14,045 nt of DNA. Origin: Burkholderiales bacterium. GTDB lineage: Bacteria > Pseudomonadota > Gammaproteobacteria > Burkholderiales > SG8-39. The notes under the pieces are model-generated. The model made no database searches and was not told the DNA's origin. It saw nothing but the letters and a program-made list of their open reading frames with translations. The stretch spans positions 1 through 14,045 of the forward strand of contig JADLDQ010000372.1 of the NCBI GenBank assembly GCA_020846575.1, read 5' to 3'. Below, piece after piece: positions 12,990 through 14,045 of this stretch (positions are counted from its first letter, which is position 1; every line of letters starts with the position of its first letter). A program made the position numbers and the translations under genes.

Positions 12990-14045
12990 AGGTGCGGCGG
13001 TGGAAGCGGTACGTGTTTCCTATCCGCTTTGCCTCGTACATGGCGGTGTCGGCGGCCTTCACCAGAGCATCTGCCTCGGTAGCGTCGCCGGGATAGATCG
13101 CGATGCCGATGCTCAAGCCCACCCGCGCCTCCTGCCGGGGTTCGCCCAGGTGGAAGCCGGCCGAGAGTGCCGCCCCGATTTCGACAGCGATCTTGGCGAT
13201 GTCCTCCCGGTCGTCGATGCCTGGCAGGATGACCAGGAACTCGTCGCCGCCGATGCGCGCGACGGTGTCGGTCTGCCGCAGCCGCTGCCGGATGCGTCCG
13301 GCGGCGGCCTTCAACAGTTCGTCGCCGGCGTCGTGACCCAGCGAGTCGTTGACCGCCTTGAATCCGTCCAGGTCCATGTACAGCAGCGCGAAGCCCGACT
13401 GGGCGCGCTTCGCTTGGCCGAGCACCTGCCCCAGGCGGTCGTAGAACAGCATGCGGTTCGGCAGCCCGGTGAGGGCGTCGTGGTAGGCGAGGCGCCGGAT
13501 CTCCTCCTCCTGCCGCCTGCGCTCGGTGAGGTCGCGCAGGATGGCGGTGAAATAGTGCCGGCCTTCCACCCGGGTCTCGAAGGGGCTGATCTCGGTGACG
13601 AACCGGGTCCCGTCGCGGCGCAGCGCGGGAACCTCGCGAGGCCTGCCGATGACGTGCGACTCGCCGGTGCGCAGGTAACGCGCCAGGTACTCGTCGTGGG
13701 CGCTGGCATAGGGCTCGGGCATGAGCATCTTCACGTTCATCCCGAGCATCCGGGCGGGCTCGTAGCCGAACATGCGCAGCGCCGCGGGATTGACAGACTG
13801 GATGATGCCGGCCTCGTCGATGGTGACGATCGCCTCGGCGGCGGCGTCGGTGATCGCCCGCGCGCGAACCGCCTCGCCGTGCAGGGCGGCCCGCAGGGGG
13901 CGCTCGAACAGGCGCTTGGCGGCCGCCAGCGCCACCAGAGACAGCAACACAGCGTCGACCATGGCCGGGATCCAGGGCGAGGCGCCGGCCGGGAGCAGTC
14001 GCGGCAGGAGCAACATCAAGGCGAGCTCGACCGCGAAGATGAGCA
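12988..14045 (-). CDS. Membrane-anchored PAS-GGDEF diguanylate cyclase with FixL-like haem pocket (5' end beyond window)
   Basis: C-terminal 343 residues from 14019 are visible, and the frame stays open to the window edge, so the N-terminus is missing. Numbering from 14019: hydrophobic segment about 15-35 (plus another continuing off the edge), PAS domain about 53-165, GGDEF domain about 175-343. The active site is GGDEF at 257-261, and RQTD at 248-251 five residues before it is the RxxD inhibitory I-site, so an active, product-inhibited cyclase making c-di-GMP from GTP is expected. The PAS closely resembles FixL: NVKMLMPEPY, then HDEYLARY...SHVIGRPR and LRRDGTRF. His108, Arg114, His122 and Arg128 match the haem ligand His200, Arg206, His214 and Arg220 of Bradyrhizobium FixL. 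It is convergent with the amidase gene. Confidence 0.92.
   Translation of the reverse strand, partial: LIFAVELALMLLLPRLLPAGASPWIPAMVDAVLLSLVALAAAKRLFERPLRAALHGEAVRARAITDAAAEAIVTIDEAGIIQSVNPAALRMFGYEPARMLGMNVKMLMPEPYASAHDEYLARYLRTGESHVIGRPREVPALRRDGTRFVTEISPFETRVEGRHYFTAILRDLTERRRQEEEIRRLAYHDALTGLPNRMLFYDRLGQVLGQAKRAQSGFALLYMDLDGFKAVNDSLGHDAGDELLKAAAGRIRQRLRQTDTVARIGGDEFLVILPGIDDREDIAKIAVEIGAALSAGFHLGEPRQEARVGLSIGIAIYPGDATEADALVKAADTAMYEAKRIGNTYRFHRRT

Overview
The window is very GC-rich, densely packed bacterial DNA with strong G/C preference at third codon positions. Bug/TctC-type solute receptors, a YciA-type thioesterase, a DUF411 protein and a FixL-like PAS-GGDEF protein all point to a proteobacterium. 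A betaproteobacterium of the Burkholderiales type is my best guess, from the orphan tandem Bug receptors, but nothing here proves the lineage. I see no transposase, phage gene, tRNA, rRNA or CRISPR array.

Layout. (1) 48-1874, plus: a classical SDR oxidoreductase and an aldo/keto reductase, separated by a small array of GGCGCC-containing repeats. (2) 1864-3806, minus: a two-gene operon for the beta and alpha subunits of a thiamine-diphosphate 2-oxo-acid dehydrogenase E1, without E2 or E3 in view. (3) 4003-5224, plus, divergent from it: an HSDL2-like SDR and a YciA-like acyl-CoA thioesterase. (4) 5347-7719, minus: a DUF1330 protein preceded by two tandem Bug/TctC periplasmic receptors, both 317 aa and about 88% identical, each with its own conserved extended -10 promoter candidate. 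(5) 8025-8474, plus: an exported DUF411 protein whose reading frame crosses an in-frame TGA exactly where the family has the first Cys of its CxCC motif. (6) 8614-9312, minus: an isochorismatase-type cysteine hydrolase. (7) 9687-10034, plus: a small membrane protein built from a duplicated 40-residue unit. (8) 10227-11369, minus: an FMN-dependent 2-hydroxy-acid oxidase/dehydrogenase gene interrupted by an in-frame TAA. (9) 11540-12892, plus: an amidase-signature hydrolase. (10) 12988 to the window edge, minus: a membrane-anchored PAS-GGDEF diguanylate cyclase carrying the FixL haem-pocket residues, truncated by the window end.

Most genes look like peripheral catabolism: uptake receptors for carboxylates, redox enzymes, hydrolases and CoA-ester handling. 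No single complete pathway can be read from the window.

The most interesting signal is the DUF411 gene. Family conservation continues on both sides of the TGA, a small stem-loop starts a suitable distance downstream, and the codon falls on a thiol position, so it is a candidate selenoprotein (UxCC). The main caution is that the hydroxy-acid oxidase gene 3 kb away is also broken by a stop codon. Both stops could be explained by C-to-A changes (TGC to TGA, and possibly TAC to TAA), so sequence error or gene decay must be excluded. Other notable points are a 42-bp hairpin element beginning at the stop codons of two unrelated genes, the recently duplicated receptor pair with an expanded 11-bp promoter repeat, and several short GC-rich tandem repeats between genes.
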